This document shows positions 17,095-25,497 of a DNA stretch of 64,000 bases, piece by piece; the stretch's first letter is position 1, and every line of letters starts with the position of its first letter. The stretch is from Martinezella lusitana (lineage in GTDB: Bacteria; Pseudomonadota; Alphaproteobacteria; Rhizobiales; Rhizobiaceae): NCBI RefSeq assembly GCF_016901135.1, contig NZ_JAFEVL010000020.1, positions 124,001-188,000 of the forward strand, written 5' to 3'. Both the position numbers and the translations under genes were made by a program. Below the pieces are notes generated by a model. It did not search any database. It saw only the letters and a program-made list of their open reading frames with translations, and was not told where the DNA came from.

Positions 17095-18447
17095 ATGTCT
17101 TCTGAAATCGATTCCGCCGCTCTGCTTTCCCGTGCCAGCCAGTTGATCGATCTAGCCCGGAAAGCCGGGGCGGATGCGGCCGATGCCGTCGTCGTGCGAT
17201 CGCGAGCCCAGTCCGTCAGCGTTCGCCTCGGCCAGGTCGAGGGCACTGAGTCCTCCGAAAGCGATGATTTCTCGCTGAGGGTCTTCGTCGGTAACCGTGT
17301 CGCCAGCGTTTCCGCCAATCCTGGTTTCGATCTGCAGGCGCTTGCCGAGCGCGCCGTGGCAATGGCCAAGGTATCGCCGGAAGATCCTTTTGCCTGCCTT
17401 GCCGACGAAGCCGACCTTGCCAAGAGCTACCCCGATCTCGAACTCTTCGATCCCACAGAGGTTTCCTCCGCCGAATTGCGGGAAGCAGCGCTTGCGATGG
17501 AAGCTGCGGCGCTCGCCGTGCCCGGCGTCAGCAATTCCGTGGGCGGGTCTGCGTCCGCCGGCATGGGCGGCCTGGTTCTCGTCACCTCGCATGGCTTCGC
17601 CGGCCACTATATGGGATCGCGCTTCGGCCGCTCCGTCAGCGTGATTGCCGGCGAGGGCACCGGCATGGAGCGCGACTACGATTTCGACAGCCGTCTCTAT
17701 TTCGCCGAGCTGGATACGGCCGAGGAGATCGGACGCCGCGCCGGCGACCGTGTCGTCAAGCGCATCAATCCGCGTCAGGTGCCGACGGATAAGAACGTCA
17801 CCGTCGTTTTCGATCCGCGCGTCGCGCGCGGTTTCGTCGGCCATATCGCCGGCGCGATCAACGGCGCCTCCGTTGCCCGAAAGACCAGCTTCCTGCGCGA
17901 CAAGATGGGCCAGCAGGTCTTGAAGGCCGGTCTGTCGATCACGGACGATCCGCTGATCGTGCGCGGCCCGGCTTCGCGGCCCTTCGACGGCGAAGGTGTC
18001 TCCGGCAAGCGGCTCGTCATGATCGAGGACGGCGTGCTGAAATCCTGGTTCCTCTCCACCTCAGCCGCGCGCGAGATCGGCGGCGGCCTCAAGACCAACG
18101 GCCGCGGCGTTCGCGGCGGCACGACGGTATCCCCGTCCTCCACCAATCTGGCGCTGGAACCGGGCGATATCTCCCCGGAGGAGCTGATCCGCAGTGTCGG
18201 AACCGGTTTCTACGTCACCGAACTCATCGGTCAGGGCGTCAACATGATCACCGGCGAGTACAGCCGCGGCGCCACGGGCTTCTGGATCGAGAATGGGGAG
18301 TTGACCTTCCCGGTTTCGGAGGTGACGATTGCCTCCAACCTGAAGGACATGTTCATGCGCGTAACGCAGGCCAACGATATCGACCGCGATTTCGGCGTCG
18401 CCGCCCCAACGCTCGCCATCGAAGGCATGACGCTGGCCGGACGCTGA
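17095..18447 (+). CDS. pmbA: TldD/PmbA family protein (PmbA/TldE)
   Basis: A 450-residue protein matching PmbA (TldE) along its length: an N-terminal segment with AADAVVVRSRAQSVSVRLG, a central DYDFDSRLYFAEL region and the C-terminal GVNMITGEYSRGATGFWIENG block. It lacks the HExxxH metal site carried by its usual partner TldD, which is not in this window. TldD/PmbA act together as a metalloprotease on modified peptides and labile proteins. The start at 17095 or at 17080 (MKGQIM) cannot be separated with certainty. Confidence 0.9.
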   Translation: MSSEIDSAALLSRASQLIDLARKAGADAADAVVVRSRAQSVSVRLGQVEGTESSESDDFSLRVFVGNRVASVSANPGFDLQALAERAVAMAKVSPEDPFACLADEADLAKSYPDLELFDPTEVSSAELREAALAMEAAALAVPGVSNSVGGSASAGMGGLVLVTSHGFAGHYMGSRFGRSVSVIAGEGTGMERDYDFDSRLYFAELDTAEEIGRRAGDRVVKRINPRQVPTDKNVTVVFDPRVARGFVGHIAGAINGASVARKTSFLRDKMGQQVLKAGLSITDDPLIVRGPASRPFDGEGVSGKRLVMIEDGVLKSWFLSTSAAREIGGGLKTNGRGVRGGTTVSPSSTNLALEPGDISPEELIRSVGTGFYVTELIGQGVNMITGEYSRGATGFWIENGELTFPVSEVTIASNLKDMFMRVTQANDIDRDFGVAAPTLAIEGMTLAGR

Positions 18448-18474
18448 GGAGTAAGTCGAGATTGGAACCTGTGA

Positions 18475-19284
18475 ATGAGCGATAGCCAGAAGGCCGGCCA
18501 GCTGAGCGATGTGGACCTGATTGTCGAGGCCGCGCTCGAGGCAGGCAGGATCGCTCTCGGTTTCTTCCGGCAATCGCCGGAGGTCTGGTGGAAGAATGGC
18601 GGTCAGTCTCCGGTGAGCGCCGCCGATTTTGCCGCCAATGAAAGCCTTGCCGCTATCCTGCGTTCGGCGCGCCCCGGCTATGGCTGGCTTTCGGAGGAGA
18701 CCGATGATGACGCCGATCGGCTGTCGCATCAAACCGTCTTCGTCGTCGACCCGATCGACGGCACCAGGGGCTTCCTTGCGGGATCGGACTTGTGGTGCGT
18801 CAGCGTCGCCGTCGTCACCGATGGTCGCCCGGTAGCGGGGGTTCTGTACGCGCCTTCCCTGGATGAGCTGTTCGTGGCGACCGCCGGAGGCGCGGCGTCG
18901 AAGAACGGCAAGCCGATCCATGTCTCTCAAAGATTGGGCGACGATCCTCATCGGTTGGCGACTGGCGAAGACATGCTTAGCGGATTCGATCCGGATTTCC
19001 GCAAGACGGTCGAACGGGTAAAACACATCCCCTCGCTTGCCTATCGTCTTGCCATGGTTGCGGACGGTCGCCTGGAAGGGACGATCGTCAAGCGCAATTC
19101 CCACGACTGGGATCTGGCAGCCGCCGACCTCATTCTGGAGCAGGCCGGCGGCGCGCTCGTCGATCTCTCGGGCAATGCGCTGCGTTACAATCGCGCCGAG
19201 GTATCGCATGAGGAGCTTTGCGGCGCGCCGGCATCGCAGCTTCCTGAATTTCTCCGCCAGCTTTCGCACAGGCGAGACGGTTGA
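18475..19284 (+). CDS. cysQ: Inositol monophosphatase family, likely 3'(2'),5'-bisphosphate nucleotidase
   Basis: A 269-residue Mg2+/Li+-sensitive phosphatase family member. Metal-binding motifs are LSEETDDD (about residue 65), DPIDGTRGFLAG (about 94-105) and the C-terminal DWDLAAADLILEQAGG (about 212-227). CysQ-type enzymes remove 3'-phosphate from PAP during sulfate assimilation; an inositol or sugar phosphate substrate remains possible. It lies between pmbA and the DUF4170/waaA genes, a common alphaproteobacterial order. Confidence 0.83.
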   Translation: MSDSQKAGQLSDVDLIVEAALEAGRIALGFFRQSPEVWWKNGGQSPVSAADFAANESLAAILRSARPGYGWLSEETDDDADRLSHQTVFVVDPIDGTRGFLAGSDLWCVSVAVVTDGRPVAGVLYAPSLDELFVATAGGAASKNGKPIHVSQRLGDDPHRLATGEDMLSGFDPDFRKTVERVKHIPSLAYRLAMVADGRLEGTIVKRNSHDWDLAAADLILEQAGGALVDLSGNALRYNRAEVSHEELCGAPASQLPEFLRQLSHRRDG

Positions 19285-19345
19285 CCTTTTGGTCAAAATC
19301 CCGCAGATGAAGGGCGGAGGGGGACGAGAGTAGAAAGAGACGAAA

Positions 19346-19591
19346 ATGACTGATACCAGCGGCAAAAAGCAGCTCCTGCACCTAGTCTTCGGTGGTGAAT
19401 TGGAAAACCTCGAAGAGGTCCAGTTCCGCAACCTCAACGAACTCGATATCGTCGGCATGTATCCCGATTATGCGAGTGCCTTGACGGCGTGGAAATCCAA
19501 GGCGCAGCAGACTGTCGACAACGCCCACATGCGTTATTTCATCGTCCATTTGCATCGTCTGCTCGATCCGCAGGAAAAAGCGGCATCTTGA
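19346..19591 (+). CDS. DUF4170 domain-containing protein
   Basis: An 81-residue cytosolic protein that covers the whole DUF4170 family (HLVFGGELENLEEVQF ... VGMYPDYASALTAWKSKA ... MRYFIVHLHRLLDP). It is typically found just upstream of waaA in alphaproteobacteria, as here. The function is unknown; conserved linkage suggests a role in Kdo/lipid A biogenesis. The ATG follows GAAAGAGACGAAA. Confidence 0.88.
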   Translation: MTDTSGKKQLLHLVFGGELENLEEVQFRNLNELDIVGMYPDYASALTAWKSKAQQTVDNAHMRYFIVHLHRLLDPQEKAAS

Positions 19592-19691
19592 GGCCGTCTC
19601 ATACCGAAATTTGCATTTGATATTTCCCTCCGATGAGGCGTTATCGCTTTAAATCCGGCCGTGAAACAGTATCTTTGACACAATAAGAACG

Positions 19692-19718
19692 AAAAATCGG
19701 CCGTTTATTCGGCCGTTT
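19692..19718 (+). terminator. Hairpin between DUF4170 and waaA
   Basis: AAAAAT, then CGGCCG-TTTATT-CGGCCG (19698-19703 with 19710-19715), then TTTGAT. The A-rich and T-rich flanks extend the stem weakly. A leaky terminator or mRNA processing site is plausible; the stem is short. Confidence 0.4.
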
Positions 19719-19771
19719 GATAATTGGGATTTGGCATCGATGATGATCAGCTGGGATAGGAGTCGATCGAG

Positions 19772-21091
19772 ATGAGCAGCCTCAGGGCGCGCTTTGCCTT
19801 GAGCGCCTATCGTTTTGGCGGGATCGCTGTCTATCCGTTCATCGGGCCTTACCTCGCGGTTCGTGCCGCGAAGGGCAAGGAGGATGGTACCCGCAAGCTG
19901 GAGCGCTCCGGCTATGCAAGCGCCAACCGCCCGCAAGGGCCGCTGATCTGGTTCCATGCCGCAAGCGTCGGCGAGACCTCGGCGGTCATCCCGCTGATCC
20001 GCGAAATCCGTCGCCGCGACATTCACGTCATTCTGACGACCGGCACGATCACCTCGGCCAAGGTGGCGCATGAGCGTCTCGGCGAGGAAGTCATTCATCA
20101 ATATGTACCTCTCGATCTCAAGCCCGCGATCAGGCGCTTCCTCGACTATTGGCAGCCCGATTGCGCGATTTTCGCCGAATCCGAGATCTGGCCGACGACC
20201 ATCACCGAGCTCGGTCGCCGGCGCATCCCGCAGATCCTCGTCAATGCCCGCATGTCGGACCGCTCCTATGCCCGCTGGAGCAAGCATCCCTCGCTTGCCG
20301 AAGCGCTGTTTGAAAATCTCGCTTTGGTCGTTGCCCAGTCCGATCTCGATGCCGAGCGCTTCCGCGATCTCGGCGCCTTGCAGGTGACCAGATCGGGCAA
20401 TCTCAAGGTGGATACCGACGCACCGTCCTACGATGCGCCAACGCTTGCCGGCTACATGAAGCAGATCGGCGGCCGCAAGACCTGGGCCGCGGTCTCGACC
20501 TTCGAGGGCGAGGAGGGCGCTGCAGCCTCCGTCCACAAGATGCTGAAGGAGCATAACGGCCAGCTCACCATCATCGTGCCACGCCATCCCGAGCGCTCAG
20601 ATGCGATCGAGGCGATGCTCGTAGAGCAGGGCTTGAAGGTGGCGCGCCGCACCCGCAACAATATACTGTCATCCGATGTGGATGTTTTCCTCGGCGATAC
20701 GATCGGCGAGATGGGGCTTTATCTGCGCATGACCGAAGTTGCCTTCATGGGCAAATCGCTGTTCAACGAGGGCGGCCAGAATCCGCTCGAGCCCGCGATG
20801 CTCGGCTGCGCGATCCTGACCGGTGGCCATGTTCAGAATTTCCGCGATGCCTATCAGGTGCTCGCCCGTCGCGGCAGTGCCCGCATGGTGCGCGACACGG
20901 AGATGTTGGCGCGCGGCGTGCATTATTTGCTGACCAACGACACGGCGCGCCGCGGTATGATCGATGCCGGTTTCGTGGCCGTGCATGATATGCGCGGAGC
21001 ACTGGCAGCAACGATCAAGGGGCTCGAGCCCTATATCAATCCGCTTACGGTGAAGGCGCGGCTGCTGCCGAAGACGATTGCGAACGGTTAA
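19772..21091 (+). CDS. waaA: 3-deoxy-D-manno-octulosonic acid (Kdo) transferase
   Basis: A 439-residue GT30 enzyme that adds Kdo to lipid IVA on the cytosolic face of the inner membrane. WFHAASVGE (about residue 51), the FAESEIWP segment, DTIGEMGLYLRM and NEGGQNPLEP near residue 330 are hallmark motifs of WaaA. A short N-terminal hydrophobic segment acts as a membrane anchor. It sits 12 bp upstream of a HAD gene and about 830 bp upstream of lpxK, forming an LPS-core block. Confidence 0.95.
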   Translation: MSSLRARFALSAYRFGGIAVYPFIGPYLAVRAAKGKEDGTRKLERSGYASANRPQGPLIWFHAASVGETSAVIPLIREIRRRDIHVILTTGTITSAKVAHERLGEEVIHQYVPLDLKPAIRRFLDYWQPDCAIFAESEIWPTTITELGRRRIPQILVNARMSDRSYARWSKHPSLAEALFENLALVVAQSDLDAERFRDLGALQVTRSGNLKVDTDAPSYDAPTLAGYMKQIGGRKTWAAVSTFEGEEGAAASVHKMLKEHNGQLTIIVPRHPERSDAIEAMLVEQGLKVARRTRNNILSSDVDVFLGDTIGEMGLYLRMTEVAFMGKSLFNEGGQNPLEPAMLGCAILTGGHVQNFRDAYQVLARRGSARMVRDTEMLARGVHYLLTNDTARRGMIDAGFVAVHDMRGALAATIKGLEPYINPLTVKARLLPKTIANG

Positions 21092-21103
21092 GAAGGGAAG
21101 GGC

Positions 21104-21835
21104 ATGGCGGCGGTCAAGCTGGGAGCGATTGCGGGCATTCTTTTCGACAAGGACGGCACGCTGCTCGACTATGACGCGAGCTGGTTGCCGGTTAATCGCG
21201 AGCTAGCGAGAATTGCCGCGCAAGGCGATGCCGCCCTCGCGGATCATCTGCTTTCCGCATGCGGCATGGATCCCAAAACAGGCCATATCGTGCCGGACAG
21301 CCTGCTGGCAGCAGGCAATACACGGCAGATTTCCGAAGGGCTCGTGGCGGCCGGCTCGAAAGTTGATGTGTCGGAGCTGATAGAGAAGCTTGACGCACTC
21401 TTTGCGCATGCGGCGGATTTTTCCTCGCCAGTCACCGATCTCGCCGGCTTTTTCCGCCGACTGCATGAGCGGGGCTACAAGCTCGGGGTCGCCTCCAGCG
21501 ACAACGAACGCTCCATTCGCCAGACCGCCCGCCGCTTCGGTTTCATCGACTATCTCGATTACATCGCCGGCTACGACAGCGGTTTCGGCACCAAGCCGGA
21601 GCCGGGCATGGTGCTCGGCTTCTATGCGGCAACCGGTCTTTCGCCAGCACAGGTCGCCGTTGTCGGCGACAACAATCACGATCTCCACATGGGGCGCAAC
21701 GCCAGCGTGGGCCTGACTGTTGCCGTGTTGACGGGGACCGGCTCGCGCGAGACGCTGACGGCCGCATCTGACTATTGCCTCAACGACATTACAGAACTGG
21801 AGAGCCTGCTCATGCCGGTTGCTCAGTCGGCGTGA
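21104..21835 (+). CDS. HAD family hydrolase (phosphoglycolate phosphatase-like)
   Basis: A 243-residue class IA HAD phosphatase with nucleophile motif ILFDKDGTLLDYD (Asp pair about residues 14-16), motif II LGVASSDNERS (about 127), Lys in GTKPEPGMV, and motif IV VAVVGDNNHDLHMG. The substrate is not defined; enzymes of this type act on phosphoglycolate or sugar phosphates. It is embedded between waaA and lpxK, so a role in sugar-phosphate metabolism for the LPS core is possible but inferred. Confidence 0.86.
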   Translation: MAAVKLGAIAGILFDKDGTLLDYDASWLPVNRELARIAAQGDAALADHLLSACGMDPKTGHIVPDSLLAAGNTRQISEGLVAAGSKVDVSELIEKLDALFAHAADFSSPVTDLAGFFRRLHERGYKLGVASSDNERSIRQTARRFGFIDYLDYIAGYDSGFGTKPEPGMVLGFYAATGLSPAQVAVVGDNNHDLHMGRNASVGLTVAVLTGTGSRETLTAASDYCLNDITELESLLMPVAQSA

Positions 21836-21919
21836 TCTTGTCAAAGGCTTGCTTTTTCACCCGATTTGCCCTTTCCTGCCGCCTTGCTGAAGGCACAAGG
21901 GTGAGGCTGGATTAGACGC

Positions 21920-22969
21920 ATGGTATCGGAAGCACCACCTTTCTGGTGGCGAAAACCGGATTGGCGTGCCTGGGGGCTCTCACCCTTCTCATTCCTGTAT
22001 GGCCGCATTGCCGGGCACCGCATGGTGAATGGCCTTCGTGCCTCCGTGCCGGTACCGGTCATTTGCGTCGGCAACTTCACGGTCGGCGGGGCCGGCAAGA
22101 CGCCGACGGCGCTCGCTCTGGCCAAGGTTGCAAAAGCCAGGGGCCTGACGCCGGGCTTTCTGAGCCGGGGCTTTGGCGGATCGCTCGATGTGACGACTGT
22201 GGTCGATCCCAAGCATCATCATGCCACGGCTGTCGGCGATGAGCCGCTGCTGCTTGCCCGCGAGGCGCTGACGGTCATCGCACGCCGCCGTGCCGACGGC
22301 GCGGAGCGGCTTGTGCGTGAAGGCGCCGATCTCATCATCATGGATGACGGTTTCCAGAGCGCGCATCTCGCCATCGACTATGCGCTTGTCGTGATCGATG
22401 CCGGCAGAGGCATCGGCAACGGCCATCTCGTTCCCGGCGGTCCCGTGCGCGCGCCGTTGCGCACGCAGCTTCTCTATGCATCCGCTTTGTTGAAGGTCGG
22501 CGATGGCAATGCCGCGGATCGCATCGTTCGGCTTGCCGCGCGGGCCGGAAAGCCTTTCTTCGCCGCCTCCGTTAGGGTGCGCGGCCAGGAGGATCTGCGC
22601 GGCCGCAATGTGCTCGCCTTCGCCGGCATCGCCGACCCAAGCAAATTCTTCCGCACGGTCGAGACGCTTGGCGCAAATATCGCAGTGACCCGCACTTTTG
22701 GCGATCATGAGCATCCGAGCGAGGACGAGGTTTCCGATATTCTCGACATTGCGTCCCGCGAGGATCTGGAGATCGTCACGACATCAAAGGATTACGTTCG
22801 CCTGATCGGCCATCACGGCCGCGCCGATGAGCTGCTCGAGCGTTGCCGCGTCATCGAGATCGATATGGTCTTCGACGATCCGCACGCTCCGGAGCTGATC
22901 ATCGAGAGGGCGATCGCGACAGCTCGCGAACGGCGTTTACGGGAAGGAAGGATCGGCAAAAGCGGCTAA
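21920..22969 (+). CDS. lpxK: Tetraacyldisaccharide 4'-kinase
   Basis: A 349-residue inner-membrane-associated kinase that phosphorylates the 4' position of the lipid A disaccharide. The P-loop [12 protein letters not shown] is at about residues 50-61, followed by [13 protein letters not shown] and the catalytic DDGFQSAHL near residue 142. An N-terminal amphipathic/hydrophobic segment is present. It closes the envelope block that begins with pmbA. The ORF ends just before a hairpin shared with the convergent DUF2093 gene. Confidence 0.95.
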   Translation: MVSEAPPFWWRKPDWRAWGLSPFSFLYGRIAGHRMVNGLRASVPVPVICVGNFTVGGAGKTPTALALAKVAKARGLTPGFLSRGFGGSLDVTTVVDPKHHHATAVGDEPLLLAREALTVIARRRADGAERLVREGADLIIMDDGFQSAHLAIDYALVVIDAGRGIGNGHLVPGGPVRAPLRTQLLYASALLKVGDGNAADRIVRLAARAGKPFFAASVRVRGQEDLRGRNVLAFAGIADPSKFFRTVETLGANIAVTRTFGDHEHPSEDEVSDILDIASREDLEIVTTSKDYVRLIGHHGRADELLERCRVIEIDMVFDDPHAPELIIERAIATARERRLREGRIGKSG

Positions 22970-22976
22970 AGCTGTC

Positions 22977-22998
22977 GGCCTGTGCCAGGGCACAAGCC
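22977..22998. terminator. Hairpin between lpxK and convergent DUF2093 gene
   Basis: GGCCTGTGCC-AG-GGCACAAGCC forms a 10-bp stem with one mismatch in a 36-bp convergent gap. There is no T-run, so efficiency is uncertain. Confidence 0.4.
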
Positions 22999-23005
22999 AA
23001 GATAC

Positions 23006-23236
23006 TCAGCGTTTCTGGTTGGGAAGCGCGCCGGCCCGCTTTTCGGCCTCCAGCGAGGACATCACGTCGGCATAAGGTTCCTGCCGGGCAACGCTCCAGT
23101 AGCGCAGCTCATCGAGCGCGATGCGCTGGCCGGTCATGGCGCAGATGACGTAGGAGCCCGGCATCAGGATCTGGAAATCGCCGTCGAGGTAGCGAACTTT
23201 CGCCTCGCGGTTTCCATGTCCCTCGAAAAGATTCAT
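23006..23236 (-). CDS. DUF2093 domain-containing protein
   Basis: A 76-residue protein of a small alphaproteobacterial family (DUF2093): AKVRYLDGDFQILMPGSYVICAMTG followed in the family by IALDELRYWSVARQEPY. The function is unknown. ATG at 23236 is used because upstream codons of the long frame are not conserved. It lies downstream of mutL on the same strand with an 83-bp gap. Confidence 0.83.
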   Translation of the reverse strand: MNLFEGHGNREAKVRYLDGDFQILMPGSYVICAMTGQRIALDELRYWSVARQEPYADVMSSLEAEKRAGALPNQKR

Positions 23237-23319
23237 CTGCCAGCGTCCTCGATCTCTGTCACCTGTTTGCCATACCGCGCCGGACGGGACTTTTCCAGTC
23301 CTTTCGAAACTGGGCGTCT

Positions 23320-25152
23320 TCAGCTGCGTCCGAAGAGCCGTTCGATGTCCGAGAGCTTCAGCTCTATATAGGTCGGCCGGCCGTGATTGCACTGGCCCGA
23401 GCCCGGCGTCGCTTCCATCTGGCGCAGCAGCGCGTTCATCTCCTCCGGCCGCAGCCGCCGCCCTGAGCGTACCGAACCGTGGCAGGCCATGGTCGCGGCC
23501 ACATATTCCAGCTTGGCGGCAAGCCCGGAGGCCGTATCCCACTCGGCGATCTCATCGGCCAACTGCCGGATCAGGCCCTGCGCATCGACCTCGCCAAGCA
23601 TGGCCGGCGTCTCCCGCACGGCAATTGCGCCAGGACCGAAGCGCTCCACGGCAAGGCCAAGCTCGCCAAACTCTTCGGCAAACACCATCAACCGGTCGCA
23701 ATCCTCTTCCGGCAGGTCGACGATCTCGGGGATCAGCAGGACCTGCGAGGACAGCCGCTTCGAGTGCAGGGCCTTGCGCATCGCTTCGAACACCAGCCGT
23801 TCATGCGCCGCATGCTGATCGACGATGACAAGGCCGTTATCGGTCTGGGCGACGATATAGTTCTCGTGCAACTGGGCGCGGGCCGCCCCGAGCGGAAAGC
23901 GGGCTGGCTCCTCGGCGCGCACCGGCTCGATCGGCGGAGAGGCCTCGGCGCGGGCAGTGGGCATGACAAGCCCGTCGAAGGCAGCTTGAGGTCTTTCCGT
24001 GAAACCGTATCCTCCCGCTGTCGCGGTCCTCTCATAAGGGCGTGATGGCGATGCTTCTGGCGTCCAAGGAGCGGCCGCAGGCGATGGCCGCCATCCCGGC
24101 TGGAAACCTGAGCGGCCGGCGCTGAAGGCGCGCAGCATGCCGTCGGCGCCCGTTGTCGCGGCACGATCGCCCTCCCGGGCCAGCGCCTCGCGGATCGCGC
24201 CGACGATCAGGCCACGCACGAGGCCGGGATCGCGGAAGCGCACATCGGATTTCGCCGGATGCACATTGACGTCCACAAGCGCCGGGTCAACCGTCAGCGA
24301 GAGGACGGCGACGGGGTAGCGGCCGGAGGGAATGGTCTCGGCATAAGCGCCGCGGATCGCCGACAGGATCAGCTTGTCCTGCACCGGCCTGCCGTTGACG
24401 AAGGCATATTGGTGTGCCGAGTTGCCGCGATTGAACGTGGGAACGCCGGCAAAGCCGGTGAGGCTCACATCCTCGCGCACCGCGTCGAGCGCGATGGCAT
24501 TGTCCTTGAAGTCGCTGCCGAGGATCTGCGCCATGCGGGCGAGATGGTCGTCGCCAGTTGCGGGAAATTCAAGCGTCGAGCGGTCGCTGCCCGACAGCAC
24601 GAAGCGCACACGCGGAAAGGCGATTGCCATGCGTTTGACGACTTCGGTGATCGCCGCCGCCTCCGCCCTCTCGGTCTTCAGGAATTTGAGGCGTGCGGGC
24701 GTCGCAAAGAACAGGTCGCGCACCTCGACGATCGTACCGGGATTGGCCGCCGCGGGGCGCAGATGCAGCACCTTGCCGCCGGCAACAGCGATCTCCGTGC
24801 CGCCGGCCGCACCCGTCCTGCGGCTGGCGATCGACAGCCTTGCCACGGAAGCGATGGAGGGCAGGGCCTCGCCCCGAAAGCCGAGAGTGCGAATATCCTC
24901 CAGCGTATCCGAGATTTTCGAAGTGCAGTGGCGCCTGACTGCAAGTTCGAGATCGGCCTCTTCCATGCCTGAGCCGTTGTCGGTTACCCTCAGCAGCGCC
25001 TTGCCGCCACCAGCCGTGGCAATCTCGACGCGCGTCGCGCCGGCATCCAGCGCATTCTCGATCAACTCCTTGGCGGCACTTGCTGGCCGCTCGATGACTT
25101 CGCCCGCGGCGATCTGGTTGATCAGTGTTTCGGAAAGTTGCTTGATGGCCAT
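23320..25152 (-). CDS. mutL: DNA mismatch repair protein MutL
   Basis: A 610-residue GHL ATPase. N-terminal motifs are [26 protein letters not shown] and [13 protein letters not shown]. The C-terminal domain keeps the complete endonuclease motif DQHA-x2-E-x4-E (from about residue 445), an ACHGSVR segment and [10 protein letters not shown] at the end. The enzyme should therefore nick DNA itself, as expected for bacteria without MutH/Dam-directed repair. ATG at 25152 (MAIKQLSE) is the conserved start. A proline/alanine-rich linker separates the two halves. Confidence 0.96.
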   Translation of the reverse strand: MAIKQLSETLINQIAAGEVIERPASAAKELIENALDAGATRVEIATAGGGKALLRVTDNGSGMEEADLELAVRRHCTSKISDTLEDIRTLGFRGEALPSIASVARLSIASRRTGAAGGTEIAVAGGKVLHLRPAAANPGTIVEVRDLFFATPARLKFLKTERAEAAAITEVVKRMAIAFPRVRFVLSGSDRSTLEFPATGDDHLARMAQILGSDFKDNAIALDAVREDVSLTGFAGVPTFNRGNSAHQYAFVNGRPVQDKLILSAIRGAYAETIPSGRYPVAVLSLTVDPALVDVNVHPAKSDVRFRDPGLVRGLIVGAIREALAREGDRAATTGADGMLRAFSAGRSGFQPGWRPSPAAAPWTPEASPSRPYERTATAGGYGFTERPQAAFDGLVMPTARAEASPPIEPVRAEEPARFPLGAARAQLHENYIVAQTDNGLVIVDQHAAHERLVFEAMRKALHSKRLSSQVLLIPEIVDLPEEDCDRLMVFAEEFGELGLAVERFGPGAIAVRETPAMLGEVDAQGLIRQLADEIAEWDTASGLAAKLEYVAATMACHGSVRSGRRLRPEEMNALLRQMEATPGSGQCNHGRPTYIELKLSDIERLFGRS

Positions 25153-25497
25153 GGCTTCATTCTCGTGGATTCGCGTGAGCCTGGAAAGAGGAAAGGCGAT
25201 CCTCCTGTCATCATCCACCCGTTTCCATCAGGGGCTTTGTTAAAAAATTTAATCAATGTTTAAGGGAATAATGACAGGTTGCGTGACAAGAAGCTTGAAA
25301 TGACTACAGGTGGCGCGCTCCGTGCACGCTGAAGGCTCTTGATGGCAGGTTGGTGGCCGTCAACTCCCATGAGCCAGGTTCCATCTGTTTCAAGTGCCCA
25401 GGCCAGCATGATATTTTCATAAATTTGCCTGGCGGAGTGAATGTCGCTCTGTCGATTTTTCGTGCTGTGAAACTGGTTGGGTGTAGGGATCGGACGA
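25153..25497. other. Divergent intergenic region mutL / PAS-receiver gene
   Basis: A 345-bp gap serving two divergent genes. Its mutL-proximal part is AT-rich and contains a perfect TTAA-N7-TTAA motif (listed separately). No gene is supported; the small open frames on the minus strand here have no coding character. Confidence 0.55.
25250..25264. promoter_or_regulatory. Candidate CtrA box
   Basis: TTAA-TCAATGT-TTAA is an exact match to the CtrA core TTAA-N7-TTAA. It lies 98 bp upstream of mutL and 234 bp upstream of the PAS-receiver gene. A further TTAA at 25241-25244 overlaps the AT-rich tract. Chance matches in AT-rich DNA are possible. Confidence 0.35.
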
